Part shown: one piece after another, positions 51,897 to 60,354 of the stretch
How the letters are laid out: each line of letters opens with the position of its first letter
Position numbering within the stretch: the first letter of the stretch is position 1
Source: an uncultured Muribaculaceae bacterium
Lineage (GTDB): Bacteria; Bacteroidota; Bacteroidia; Bacteroidales; Muribaculaceae
Direction: 5' to 3'
Assembly (NCBI GenBank): GCA_910584365.1
Contig: CAJUAF010000009.1
Span: 72,386 to 136,385 of the forward strand
DNA length: 64,000 bases
The notes under the pieces: model-generated
Database searches by the model: none
What the model was told of the DNA's origin: nothing
The model's input: the letters and a program-made list of their open reading frames with translations, nothing else
Position numbers and translations under genes: made by a program

Positions 51897-51936
51897 ACTC
51901 CCGGAAGCATCTGGTTTTACAGACACTTCCGGGAGT
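51897..51936. terminator. Bidirectional terminator between the glutaminase-like gene and rplS
   Basis: A perfect 11-bp stem, ACTCCCGGAAG (51897-51907) with CTTCCGGGAGT (51926-51936), is followed on the plus strand by TGTGTTT. It lies between convergent genes. Confidence 0.75.
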
Positions 51937-51992
51937 TGTGTTTCCGGTCGGGAATCTCTCCGGCTCCGAAGCCGGAGATGCCGCTGAAAAAA

Positions 51993-52352
51993 TCAGTTCT
52001 TTTTAACGACGCGGCGCTCCTTGATGCGGGCCTTCTTGCCGGTCAGGCCGCGGAGATAGTAAAGTTTCGCACGGCGTACTTTACCGTATTTGTTGACAAC
52101 GATGGAGTCGATGAACGGAGATTCCAGGGGGAAAATACGCTCTACACCGATGTTGTCGGACATCTTGCGGACAGTGAAACGCTTCTTGGTGCCTTCGCCG
52201 TTGATGCGGATTACAACGCCGCGGTACTGCTGGATACGTTCCTTATTACCTTCCTTGATGCGGTATGCAACGGTAATGGTGTCGCCGGGGCCGAATTCGG
52301 GGTGCTGCTTGTTGGTAGCAAATGCCTCTTCAGCTACTTTAATCAGATCCAT
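51993..52352 (-). CDS. rplS: 50S ribosomal protein L19
   Basis: This 119-residue ribosomal protein lies at the subunit interface. Diagnostic blocks are FGPGDTITVAYRIKEGNKERIQ (quoted in part as FGPGDTITVAYRI), QQYRGVVIRINGEGTKKRFTVRK and GVERIFPLESPFIDSI. Length is normal and the C-terminus is basic, as usual. It is a single gene here rather than part of an rpsP-trmD-rplS operon. Its promoter is at 52435-52466. Confidence 0.97.
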   Translation of the reverse strand: MDLIKVAEEAFATNKQHPEFGPGDTITVAYRIKEGNKERIQQYRGVVIRINGEGTKKRFTVRKMSDNIGVERIFPLESPFIDSIVVNKYGKVRRAKLYYLRGLTGKKARIKERRVVKKN

Positions 52353-52434
52353 TTTTTAAATATTTAAAAATGTTGAACAATACTCGCAATATACGCGGGC
52401 AGCCTTGTCCCGCCAGAGATTACGAAATCAGCCG

Positions 52435-52466
52435 CAAAGGTACAACTTTTTTCCCGACCCTGCAAA
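52435..52466 (-). promoter_or_regulatory. rplS promoter
   Basis: On the minus strand TTTG (52463-52466), a 20-bp spacer and TACCTTTG (52435-52442) predict a start near 52428, with a leader of about 76 nt. Confidence 0.7.
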
Positions 52467-52515
52467 TCCTTCCCGCGACAATTCCCGAAAATTCGTATCC
52501 ATTATTCTACCATAA

Positions 52516-52570
52516 AATGCGATTCGGCCTGTTCTTACCGGACAGCGGCAGAAACAGGCCGAATCGCATT
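52516..52570 (-). terminator. Long perfect hairpin ending the outer-membrane biogenesis operon
   Basis: A perfect 18-bp inverted repeat, AATGCGATTCGGCCTGTT (52516-52533) and its complement (52553-52570), has a 19-nt loop. It lies about 80 bp after the second ompH stop and before the rplS promoter. A short U-rich stretch (UUUAUGG) follows on the minus strand. Confidence 0.75.
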
Positions 52571-52652
52571 GTTATTTCAGATACCTGAGTCTTCGGTGGA
52601 CGCCTGGAGGCAGCTTCCGGAGAAAGGTATTCCGTTTGTCAGGCCGATGACG

Positions 52653-53186
52653 TTATTTCGCAGGAGCTGCGGCGGGAGTATCCTTGACGCCGAGTTTGGC
52701 TTTTACAAGAGGAGTAACGTCAATAACCTCAGAGGATACATAAGCGGGAGCGCCGTCAGGGAAAATCATGGTGAACTTGCCTTCGGTACCTACGGCCTTG
52801 ATGGCATTGATGAGCTTTTCCTGAACGGGAGCCATGAGGGTCTGCTGTTTGCGGGCAAGTTCCTGCTGTGCGCTCTGAGCGAACTGCTCTGCTTTCTGCT
52901 GGAGTTCCTGAATTTCCTGCATACGGCGGTCCTTGATGGTCTGGGGAGTAGCGGCGTCATCCATTACTTTCTGGAATTCGGCATATTTCGCTTTGAGTTC
53001 ATCCTGGATTTTGGCGTATTCACCTTCAAAAGTCTTGGCGGCTTCCTCGACCTGTTTCTGGGCGTCAGCGAATTCCGCCATACCGGAGATGATGGCATCG
53101 GGAGATACGACACCGAACTTAGGAGCCTGCGCCCAGGCGCAGAGAGGAAGGGCCACTACGAGGGCCAGAAGAATTTTCTTAATCAT
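52653..53186 (-). CDS. OmpH/Skp-family periplasmic chaperone (second copy)
   Basis: This 177-residue protein has a signal peptide (MIKKILLALVVALPLCAWAQ) and then a long helical coiled coil typical of Skp/OmpH (about 40-130, rich in Gln, Glu, Ala, Lys). It is expected to hold unfolded outer-membrane proteins in the periplasm. It is the last of six genes that include bamA. The C-terminal end (GVKDTPAAAPAK) is a short Pro-Ala tail. It resembles the neighbouring OmpH protein in layout, and the two are probably ancient duplicates. Confidence 0.92.
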   Translation of the reverse strand: MIKKILLALVVALPLCAWAQAPKFGVVSPDAIISGMAEFADAQKQVEEAAKTFEGEYAKIQDELKAKYAEFQKVMDDAATPQTIKDRRMQEIQELQQKAEQFAQSAQQELARKQQTLMAPVQEKLINAIKAVGTEGKFTMIFPDGAPAYVSSEVIDVTPLVKAKLGVKDTPAAAPAK

Positions 53187-53300
53187 CGTTTTTTAATGGT
53201 CTATTATTTTTATTGTTATTTATTTTTCAGACTGGAGGAAGAAAGGCGCCCGGCGCCGGAGGTCCGGGCAGAGGGAGGGAGAAAGAGCCCCGGACGCGGC

Positions 53301-53816
53301 TCAGTTGGAATAGCCCAGCTTGGCGAGGACTTCGTTGCTGACATCGATACGCGGGGAGGCGTAGACGATGTTGGCCGACGACGCACGGTCGAAGATACAC
53401 TGATAGCCGCGTTCTTCGGAGAGTTTTTTGATAGCGTTGTAGACATCGTCCTGAATGGGCTTCATAAGGGTCTGGCGCTTCTTGTAAAGTTCGCCTTCCG
53501 GACCGAAATATTTATAGCGCAGTTCTGAAGCCTGCTTCTCTTTGGCCACGATTTCCTCCTCGCGCTTCTTTACCTGGTCCTCGGTAAGGAAAACCTTGTC
53601 GGAAAGATATTTCTTATACATGGCGTCGGCGTCGCGGGTGACGGCCTCTACCTCTTTCTGCCAGCGCTGTGACAGCTGACGCAACTGTTCGTTGGCCATT
53701 TCGTAGGAGGGCACTTGCTTGAGGATGTATTCCATGTCGACAAGCGCGAATTTCTGGGCGGAAGCAGCGAAACAGGCCGCCATGACAACCGCAAGGGTCA
53801 GTAATATCTTTTTCAT
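53301..53816 (-). CDS. OmpH/Skp-family periplasmic chaperone (first copy)
   Basis: This 171-residue protein has a signal peptide (MKKILLTLAVVMAACFAASAQ), then KFALVDMEYILKQVPSYEMA and a coiled-coil core (about 45-125). The end DVSNEVLAKLGY resembles the end of other Bacteroidetes OmpH proteins. It probably chaperones substrates of BamA, encoded just upstream. Two ATG codons (53822 and 53816) are possible starts; the second gives the more typical signal peptide. The gap to bamA contains a small hairpin (GTCTAT...ATAGAC). Confidence 0.92.
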   Translation of the reverse strand: MKKILLTLAVVMAACFAASAQKFALVDMEYILKQVPSYEMANEQLRQLSQRWQKEVEAVTRDADAMYKKYLSDKVFLTEDQVKKREEEIVAKEKQASELRYKYFGPEGELYKKRQTLMKPIQDDVYNAIKKLSEERGYQCIFDRASSANIVYASPRIDVSNEVLAKLGYSN

Positions 53817-53972
53817 GGACATATCTTTGTTTAGTCGTTATTCTGTATCGGGGTGAAACCTCGGTGGGGGAAGGAGTCGCCGCCGTGTCTATGTCTGTAT
53901 ATAAGTATAGACAATCAGCGGACGAAAAGGTTTAAGTCAACCCATTGCAGGGAATTGGCCGCAGCGGGAGAA

Positions 53973-56600
53973 TCAGAATTCCTGGCCGAGGATGAAGTGG
54001 AAGTGACTGCCGCCCTTCTGTCCGAAAACGGTGTCGAAACCGTAGGCCCAGTCGATACCCATCATGCCGACCATAGGCAGGAAGATACGGACACCGGCGC
54101 CGGCCGACCGCTTGAGGTTGAAAGGAGAGAAGTCTCCGACTTTCGTCCAGGCGTTACCCCCTTCGGCGAACACCAGGCCGTAGATTGTAGTCGAGGGCTG
54201 GAGCATGAAGGGGAAATGGAGTTCCAGGCCAAGGCGAGTGTAGGCATACCCTTCACGACCCCAGGGGGTCAGCTGGCCGTTCTCATATCCGCGCAGGGCG
54301 ATGGTCTCCGTGGCGTAAGTGTAGGAACCGCTCATGCCGTCGCCGCCGACATAGAAGGTCTCGAAGGGTGAACGGAGCCACTTGTTATAGCTGCCCAGCA
54401 GACCGAAATCGGCGCGGGTCATCAGCACGAGGGTCCATTTGCCGTCCGGATCGGTCAGAGGAGTGTAAGTGCGGGACTTGAAGCGGAGCTTCCAGTATTC
54501 GATCCAGCGGTAAAGCTCTTTCTTGGAGGCGGTGGTGTTCTCGGCGGCGAGCTTCTCCCAGTTCTTCTTGCCGAAGAGAGATGCCGGAGGAGTCAACTGG
54601 AGGTTGAGCGAGAAGGAAGAGCCGCGGCGGGTATAGAGAGGATTGTCAATCGAGTTACGGGCCAGGGTAAGACCGAGAACAAGGGCGTTGGACGTACCGT
54701 TGTTCATGTAGTAAAGGTACTCCCAGTTCTTGAGATAATACCAGTTGTAGGTCAGCTCGGTGGTGAAGGTGAAGTAATCGTCGGGCCAGTTCAGGCGCTT
54801 TCCGAATCCAACGGTAACTCCGACCATCTGAAGCACCTTGTTAGGGTCGTATGCGTTCTCGATGGAGTTCTGATAGTAGTCGTTATAGTAGTTGGAACCG
54901 TAGCCGTAGCCGTAACCGTAGCCTCCGTAGAGGTAGGGATTGGACCAGTTGCTGTTGTAGTAGGAGGAGTTCACACCGGTCTGACGGCTGTAATAGGCCG
55001 AAATCTGGAGCGAGTTGGGACGCTTGCCGCCGAACCACGGGTCGAGGAACGACACGGAATACATCTGATAGTAGCGGGCGTTGGTCTGGGCGCTGATGGT
55101 GAATGTCTGTCCCTCACCCTGGGGAATCAGGCCCTTGTAGGCGCTCGGATTGAAAAGGTTCTTGATTGAGAAGTTGGTGAACTTCAGGGCCACTTTTCCG
55201 ATGATACCGGTCTGACCCCATCCCAGGGAAAGCTCTATCTGGTCGTTGGCTTTCGACTCGAGGTTGAAGACCACGTCGACCGTACCGTTCTCTTCGTTGG
55301 GCTGGATGTCGGGGTTCATGTTCTCGGGGTTGAAATGACCCGTCTGGGCGATTTCACGCAGAGAACGCATAACGTCGGACTTGCTGAAAAGCTCGCCGGG
55401 TTTCACACGCAGGTCGCGGCGCACCACCTTTTCATACAGGCGGTCGTTACCGGTTATGACAACCTTGTTGACGCGGGCCTGGGGACCCTCGAACATACGG
55501 AGTTCCAGGTCGATGGAATCGCCGTTGATATTTTTCTCGATGGGGATGAGCTGATAGAAGAGGTAGCCCTTGTCCATGTAAGCGTTGGAGACGGCGTCGT
55601 CGTCCATCGTAAGACGTTTGTTCAGGAGCTTCTGGTTGTAGACATCCCCCGGCTTCATGCCAAGCAGATAATCGAGCTGCTCGGTGGAATAGAGGGTATT
55701 GCCCACCCAGGATATATCGCTGATATAGTATTTCTTTCCTTCCTCGAGGTCGATGTAGACATCGACTTTCTTCTCGTCGTAGGGTACTACGGAATCGCTG
55801 ACAATCTTGGCGTCGCGATAACCCATCTCGTTGTACTTCTCGATGATGCGGTTGAGGTCATCCTCGTAATCTGACTCGACGAACTTCTTCTGGCTGAAGA
55901 GTTTCCAGATATTGCCCCCTTCGTTGGTCTTCTTGATGACGCGCTTGAGCTTGCCGTCGGACAGCACTTCGTTGCCGGTGATGTAAATCTTGTGGACTTT
56001 GACTTTGGACTGCTTGTCGACGTCGATGTGGACAATCATCTCGTTCTTATGGCTGAGATCCTCCTGGAGCCAGATTTTCACTTTGGCGTTGCCGAAGCCC
56101 TTATCAGCGAAATATTTTTTGGTAATCTCCGTGGCGCGGTTGACGATGTTCTGGGTAATCTGATTCCCCTTCATCAGCTGGAGGCGCTTCTGGAGTTCTT
56201 CCCTCTCCCCTTTCTTCATTCCGGCATACTGCACTTCGGAGATGCGGGGCTGGGTACGCAGGTTAATCACCAGCCATATTTTGTCCCCGGCGATTTTCTC
56301 GGCGAGAATCTGGGCCTGGGCGAACAGTCCCTGGCGCATAAGACGCTTGACGGCCGTAGTGATATCGCTTCCGGGGATTTCGACTTCATCGCCCACTTTC
56401 AGGCCGGAGTAACCGATGACGATATAGTCCTCGTAATTGTCGGCTCCCTGTACGCGGAGTCCGGCAATCTCGTATTTCGAGGGCATTCCGGTGTAGACAA
56501 TCGGGGGATTGTAGATTGTGTCGGTATGTTCCTGGGCGGACACACCGGGTATCACTGTGGCGAACAAAAGGAGCAGAAGAGGAATTAACCTGTATCTCAT
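53973..56600 (-). CDS. bamA: Outer-membrane protein assembly factor BamA
   Basis: This 875-residue essential Omp85 protein inserts beta-barrel proteins into the outer membrane. It has a signal peptide (about 1-22), five POTRA domains (about 25-450, for example VHKIYITGNEVLSDGKLKRV and VNKVVITGNDRLYEKVVRRD, shown in part), and a 16-strand barrel (about 480-875) ending in HFHFILGQEF, the expected C-terminal aromatic signature. An unusual Tyr/Gly stretch (YGGYGYGYGYG) occurs at about 555-575, in a predicted surface loop. It is in the order DUF6089-uppS-bamA-ompH-ompH. Confidence 0.96.
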   Translation of the reverse strand: MRYRLIPLLLLLFATVIPGVSAQEHTDTIYNPPIVYTGMPSKYEIAGLRVQGADNYEDYIVIGYSGLKVGDEVEIPGSDITTAVKRLMRQGLFAQAQILAEKIAGDKIWLVINLRTQPRISEVQYAGMKKGEREELQKRLQLMKGNQITQNIVNRATEITKKYFADKGFGNAKVKIWLQEDLSHKNEMIVHIDVDKQSKVKVHKIYITGNEVLSDGKLKRVIKKTNEGGNIWKLFSQKKFVESDYEDDLNRIIEKYNEMGYRDAKIVSDSVVPYDEKKVDVYIDLEEGKKYYISDISWVGNTLYSTEQLDYLLGMKPGDVYNQKLLNKRLTMDDDAVSNAYMDKGYLFYQLIPIEKNINGDSIDLELRMFEGPQARVNKVVITGNDRLYEKVVRRDLRVKPGELFSKSDVMRSLREIAQTGHFNPENMNPDIQPNEENGTVDVVFNLESKANDQIELSLGWGQTGIIGKVALKFTNFSIKNLFNPSAYKGLIPQGEGQTFTISAQTNARYYQMYSVSFLDPWFGGKRPNSLQISAYYSRQTGVNSSYYNSNWSNPYLYGGYGYGYGYGSNYYNDYYQNSIENAYDPNKVLQMVGVTVGFGKRLNWPDDYFTFTTELTYNWYYLKNWEYLYYMNNGTSNALVLGLTLARNSIDNPLYTRRGSSFSLNLQLTPPASLFGKKNWEKLAAENTTASKKELYRWIEYWKLRFKSRTYTPLTDPDGKWTLVLMTRADFGLLGSYNKWLRSPFETFYVGGDGMSGSYTYATETIALRGYENGQLTPWGREGYAYTRLGLELHFPFMLQPSTTIYGLVFAEGGNAWTKVGDFSPFNLKRSAGAGVRIFLPMVGMMGIDWAYGFDTVFGQKGGSHFHFILGQEF

Positions 56601-56632
56601 ATATGATGAACTGTCGATATGAATGTCTTAGT

Positions 56633-57409
56633 TTATAGCTGGATGTCGCGGGAGGGAGAGGAGCCGACCTGTTCGGATGTCATGCCGTAGCGCCGCTCCC
56701 GTTTCTGGAAGGCGGCTACTGCCCTGACGAAATCCTCTTTGGAGAAATCGGGCCAGAATTTGTCGAAGACCTCTATCTCCGAGTAGGCTATCTCCCACAG
56801 CAGGAAATTGCTTACGCGGAAGTCCCCCCCGGTGCGGATGAGCAGGTCCGGGTCCTGAGCCGGAAGATGTGCCGTCGAGAGCCGGGCGGCGAAAGCCACC
56901 TGGTCGATATCGGCGGGAGAGAGGGAGCCTGAGGCGGCCTCGGAGGCCAGGCGCCGGGCGGCCTCTACGATATCCCAGCGTCCGGAATAGCTCAGCGCCA
57001 GATTCAGCACCAGGCCGGTGCAGTGGGCTGTGGCGTCGAAGCATCCCTGGAGACGGCGGCGAGCGTCCTCGGGCATACGCCCGAAGTCGCCTATCATTGT
57101 CAGGCGCACGTTGTTCTTTATCAGGTCAGGGGTCTCGCGCTCGATGGCGATCCCTATCAGATGCATCAGCGCGTCGACCTCCGTTTGCGGACGGTTCCAG
57201 TTTTCGGTCGAGAAAGCATAGAGCGTAAGGCACTTCACGCCGATTTCGGAAGCGATTTCCGTAATGCGGCGCACAGTGTTGACTCCCTCGACGTGCCCTT
57301 CCGAGCGGTCAAGGCCGCGGGCTTTGGCCCATCGTCCGTTGCCGTCCATGATTATGGCGACATGGGCGGGGACTTTTCCGGGGTCTATGCTTTCAAGCAG
57401 TTGTTCCAT
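56633..57409 (-). CDS. uppS: Isoprenyl transferase (undecaprenyl diphosphate synthase)
   Basis: This 258-residue cis-prenyltransferase makes the C55 lipid carrier for peptidoglycan and O-antigen. Conserved blocks are HVAIIMDGNGRWAKARGL with catalytic D22, LALSYSGRWDIVEAAR, and LLIRTGGDFRVSNFLLWEI followed by AYSEIEVFDKFWPDF. It is 32 bp from bamA. Close linkage of lipid-carrier and outer-membrane assembly genes is usual in Bacteroidetes. Length is normal. Confidence 0.96.
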   Translation of the reverse strand: MEQLLESIDPGKVPAHVAIIMDGNGRWAKARGLDRSEGHVEGVNTVRRITEIASEIGVKCLTLYAFSTENWNRPQTEVDALMHLIGIAIERETPDLIKNNVRLTMIGDFGRMPEDARRRLQGCFDATAHCTGLVLNLALSYSGRWDIVEAARRLASEAASGSLSPADIDQVAFAARLSTAHLPAQDPDLLIRTGGDFRVSNFLLWEIAYSEIEVFDKFWPDFSKEDFVRAVAAFQKRERRYGMTSEQVGSSPSRDIQL

Positions 57410-57455
57410 TGTCTGTCGTTATTATGCAGGCCGGAGGGGGATAAGCTGGGGCGCG

Positions 57456-58136
57456 TCAGTCGACGTAGTGGCAGGTCGCACACCTCTCTCCGAACTCATA
57501 AGTTACTGAAAATGAAATATTGGAATACCAGTCGGTATTTCTGGCGAATGAGCTTTTTATCTGATGGAGGTCGCTGAGAGGGCCGTCCATATGGTCGGAG
57601 AAGACTTTCGTCATCGAGAACTCCAGGGCAAGGTTCAGGCGCGGCCTGGCCTTGTATTTGAATCCGAAGGCCATCGGCACGTTGAATCCGGCGTTGGTCT
57701 GTCCGGAACAGGTTGATACCGACAGTCCGATGCCGGCGGCCAGATAGGGCGTCCACCTCCGCAGTCTCTTATAGGTCTCCCCTATTCCGTAAGGGAAGAA
57801 ATTGAATTCCACGCGCTCCTGAACTTCGATGACCGTGGCCTTGAAGTCATACCGGGCGAATCCGGGAAAGACATCGTCCATCCCGTCGGTGTCGCCGCTT
57901 ATCGACAGCACGTTGACAAGGCTCCGGAGAGACCACCGCACATCGGTGAGATAGCGGAACGACAGACCGCCGGAGAAACCGGGATGGGAAAATATGCTCG
58001 AGGAAGCATCCCCCAGGTAGCCCGACACACCGATCTGACCTCCAAAATCGAGTTTGTAGGTTTCTTCCTGGGCGCTGACTCTCAGCTGCGAGGCTGTCAG
58101 AATCAGCAGCAATATGGCGAGCAGTCGGGTTTTCAT
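57456..58136 (-). CDS. DUF6089-type outer-membrane beta-barrel protein
   Basis: This 226-residue protein has a signal peptide (MKTRLLAILLLILTASQLRVSAQ) and alternating beta strands through to the end (YLTDVRWSLRSLVNVL, YLAAGIGLSVSTC, ISFSVTYEFG), typical of an eight-stranded barrel. The fixed place in front of uppS and bamA matches the Bacteroidetes DUF6089 family. Function is unknown. It ends unusually with ERCATCHYVD, with two cysteines outside the expected barrel, which could bind a metal or form a disulphide. Confidence 0.88.
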   Translation of the reverse strand: MKTRLLAILLLILTASQLRVSAQEETYKLDFGGQIGVSGYLGDASSSIFSHPGFSGGLSFRYLTDVRWSLRSLVNVLSISGDTDGMDDVFPGFARYDFKATVIEVQERVEFNFFPYGIGETYKRLRRWTPYLAAGIGLSVSTCSGQTNAGFNVPMAFGFKYKARPRLNLALEFSMTKVFSDHMDGPLSDLHQIKSSFARNTDWYSNISFSVTYEFGERCATCHYVD

Positions 58137-58181
58137 TGCGGATTCGGGGAATTATATTCTTGGACCTGCAGGGGAGGACGG

Positions 58182-59705
58182 TTACTGGACAGGTTTGACA
58201 GTCCAGTGATTGACAACTCCGCTCCAATATTCGGCGGAATAGCTTTCATTGACGTCATATCCGCCGAAGAGATACAGGTAAGGACAATCCCACTGTGTAA
58301 TCGGCTTTACAGCCCGCGGGGCGACGCGGCCGACCTCCAGGGTCTTGTCAAAGACAAGCAGCGACGCGCCGGAAACGGCCGGCATATAATCGGGCAACTG
58401 CAGCAGGGAGGAGCCTTTCTGCCAGTTGACACCCATATCGCGGGAAATCCATACTTCCTTCGAGGGAACGCTGTTCCTCATGCCCCCGAAAGCGATCAGT
58501 ACCTCACGGCTCTTGACGGTCCAGGTCATAGTGTCGGTCTCGGCAATTACGTATTTCGACATGGCGTAACCATCGCCGGCCGGCAGCTGATCGCTGATCA
58601 TGGCCCACTTTGTGCCGTCGAAAGCCCATGCGGCTCCGGTAGGATTGTTGGTGGACGTGTTGCCCCCGAGGATGACAATCTGCGGCCTGTCGGTCCATTT
58701 TGTCGAGAAGGCGGCTGCCGCGGAAGTACCACGCATGGGGAATGTATAATTGTAGTCACTGATTTCCCAGCCACCTGAATGGGGGGAATAACCTGTGAAT
58801 TTCAGATTGCCGCCGAAGTCTTTCACTCCCAGCACCGAGTCGCGGTAAGGAGCCGTTATAGTCAGCCATCCGGTATCGACAAGCACGAATGTGGCGCCTC
58901 GGTCAGTACTCATATAAAGGTTCCCGTTGTTGTCGCGTATGTAAAGGAATCCCTCATCGGTAGCGGTGAAAGATTCGACATCGATATCGCGGGCAGACAC
59001 TCTGACGGGAGTGTTGACATCGGGAGTACCCTTGGTAAAAAGCGGGAGAATCAGTTCTGTGTCCCATGTGCCTCCACCGGTGGTTGAGGCCGGTACAAAC
59101 ACGGATATACCTATTTCCCTGCGGTGATCGGTACTCAGGGTGACAGCCCGGTCCTGCAATTTTACAGTCTTGGCCCGGAGCATATTATCCACTCCGTACA
59201 TCTGCCCCCTCTGCAACTTGTCCCAGTACAGGGAGTCGCTGACTTCCGGAGCCACGTTGACCGTAATCTGGTAATCGCGCTCCGAACTTCCGTCAGCCGA
59301 CACGAGATGAAGACGCACGGGACCGTAGCTGAAATCGACAAACTCATCGGGAGAAGTCAGGTAATTGATTACCGTATCCTGCTTTTCGCCGGTACGGGTC
59401 ACATATATTTCCGCCACGGAACACGCGTCCGCGGAAATAGCCACGGCAAGAGAATCCGTTTTCGTACCGTAAGGCAACGGAGAGGCGTTGAAAATCCGCC
59501 CCCCGATAAGGTCTATTGAAAAAAATACGGAATCAAGATTGTTAAGAACGTTGGAATTGGCTTTCAGAGAGAAAGCTGAGACCTCGGTTCCGGCAAGATT
59601 CTGCGGTTCAGTTTCCCACCCCTCACTGGAGTTACAGGCCGTGGAGGCCACGCCCAGTCCAGCCACAAGGGCAGGCAGAAAATATAGTTGAAAACCTTTT
59701 TTCAT
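58182..59705 (-). CDS. DUF6242-type lipoprotein
   Basis: This 507-residue protein has a lipoprotein signal (MKKGFQLYFLPALVAGLGVASTACNSS; lipid Cys at about 24). An N-terminal beta domain (about 30-160) follows, and then a repeat region (about 200-500) with propeller-like blocks such as TDRGATFVLVDTGW, VWISRDMGVNWQKGS and YLYLFGGYDVN, similar to Kelch/sialidase-type repeats. It is the first gene of the block leading to bamA (45-bp gap), with a -7 box at 59774. An envelope role is likely; no enzyme activity is suggested. The ATG at 59705 is set by the signal peptide. Confidence 0.87.
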   Translation of the reverse strand: MKKGFQLYFLPALVAGLGVASTACNSSEGWETEPQNLAGTEVSAFSLKANSNVLNNLDSVFFSIDLIGGRIFNASPLPYGTKTDSLAVAISADACSVAEIYVTRTGEKQDTVINYLTSPDEFVDFSYGPVRLHLVSADGSSERDYQITVNVAPEVSDSLYWDKLQRGQMYGVDNMLRAKTVKLQDRAVTLSTDHRREIGISVFVPASTTGGGTWDTELILPLFTKGTPDVNTPVRVSARDIDVESFTATDEGFLYIRDNNGNLYMSTDRGATFVLVDTGWLTITAPYRDSVLGVKDFGGNLKFTGYSPHSGGWEISDYNYTFPMRGTSAAAAFSTKWTDRPQIVILGGNTSTNNPTGAAWAFDGTKWAMISDQLPAGDGYAMSKYVIAETDTMTWTVKSREVLIAFGGMRNSVPSKEVWISRDMGVNWQKGSSLLQLPDYMPAVSGASLLVFDKTLEVGRVAPRAVKPITQWDCPYLYLFGGYDVNESYSAEYWSGVVNHWTVKPVQ

Positions 59706-59773
59706 TAGTTTAATCAATATCGGCAAGTGTGCCGGCGACAGTAATGCGGCCGGCTCACCTCCATTACAAGCTG

Positions 59774-59781
59774 CAAAGTTA
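59774..59781 (-). promoter_or_regulatory. -7 box of the DUF6242-to-ompH block
   Basis: TAACTTTG on the minus strand, 69 bp before the start codon. CAAA at 59807-59810 would give a 25-bp spacer, longer than usual. Confidence 0.45.
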
Positions 59782-60084
59782 GCAACATTTTTGGAATTTC
59801 GCACCACAAATTTAATCTTTACCGATTAAACCCCCAATCCCCTCCCCTCTTTTTAAATAATTTTTCAAAAACTTTCACCCTCTCTAACAGAAAATTGCGA
59901 CGTCCGCACCATTGTTAACGAATGTCAATGGAGCCGTTTTTACAAACATCTCCGAGGCTCCCTCCACCTTGTCATTTTGCCATCCCTTTTAAAATTTCAC
60001 CGACATAAAGGCATCAGATTTTACCTTTCACCCCCAATTAGCGCAAAAATATGTTAAACCAACACGTAATTTTCTCAAAATCCC
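59782..60084. other. Gene-free stretch upstream of the mobile element
   Basis: About 300 bp without a credible gene. It is AT-rich, with no tRNA or long repeat seen. It separates the host DUF6242 gene from the integrase region and probably belongs to the host chromosome. Confidence 0.4.
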
Positions 60085-60192
60085 TTGACACATCAGAAAA
60101 AAGCCGTAACTTTGCAACGTGTTTTTCATGGTATTAGATTTAAGGTTAACTAAGATTGGTTGTCGGGAGACAATCAATTTTTTTTGCGCCTA
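60085..60192 (+). promoter_or_regulatory. Promoter, short leader and intrinsic terminator at the left edge of the element
   Basis: TTG (60085-60087), a 19-bp spacer and TAACTTTG (60107-60114) form a consensus promoter with a start near 60121. About 35 bases later a 9-bp hairpin (TTGGTTGTC ggga GACAATCAA) is followed by eight T residues, ending near 60185. The product would be a short RNA of about 65 nt or an attenuated leader. Confidence 0.6.
60106..60115 (+). other. Possible left attachment site (CTnDOT-like core)
   Basis: GTAACTTTGC fits GTANNTTTGC, the conserved 10-bp core beside which CTnDOT-family integrases recombine. An integrase gene starts about 240 bp to the right. The same bases are also a promoter -7 box, which is why such elements insert into promoters. 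The matching right end is outside the window. Confidence 0.45.
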
Positions 60193-60275
60193 CCCCAAAA
60201 GCCTCTTAGGACGATTCGGCAAGTAATTGAAAGTCACATTATTGTCTTAGGGCGAAAATCCGTATGAACCCCTAA

Positions 60276-60321
60276 CAGGTGTGATTCACAGGTGTAGTTT
60301 GCAGGTGTGGTTTGCAGGTGT
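60276..60321 (+). repeat. Four CAGGTGT direct repeats at 13-bp spacing
   Basis: CAGGTGT begins at 60276, 60289, 60302 and 60315, with related bases between copies. The array ends 34 bp before the integrase ATG and overlaps the promoter region (-7 box TATATTTG at 60326-60333). It looks like integrase arm-type sites, an excisionase site or an autoregulatory operator. Confidence 0.75.
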
Positions 60322-60325
60322 AGCC

Positions 60326-60333
60326 TATATTTG
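60326..60333 (+). promoter_or_regulatory. -7 box of the integrase gene
   Basis: TATATTTG fits TAnnTTTG, 22 bp before the ATG at 60355. TTTG elements upstream are at spacings of 11 and 24 bp, neither ideal, and they lie inside the repeat array, which suggests regulated access. Confidence 0.45.
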
Positions 60334-60354
60334 CGCCAAAATCTTTGTCTTACA

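Noticed and set aside
53823..53972. Small hairpin GTCTAT/ATAGAC between bamA and ompH as a terminator
   Set aside because: It is only 6 bp with a long loop and no U-tract; probably incidental within an operon.
60276..60321. CRISPR-like array
   Set aside because: The repeats are only 7-13 bp with no unique 30-bp spacers and no cas genes; regulatory repeats fit better.
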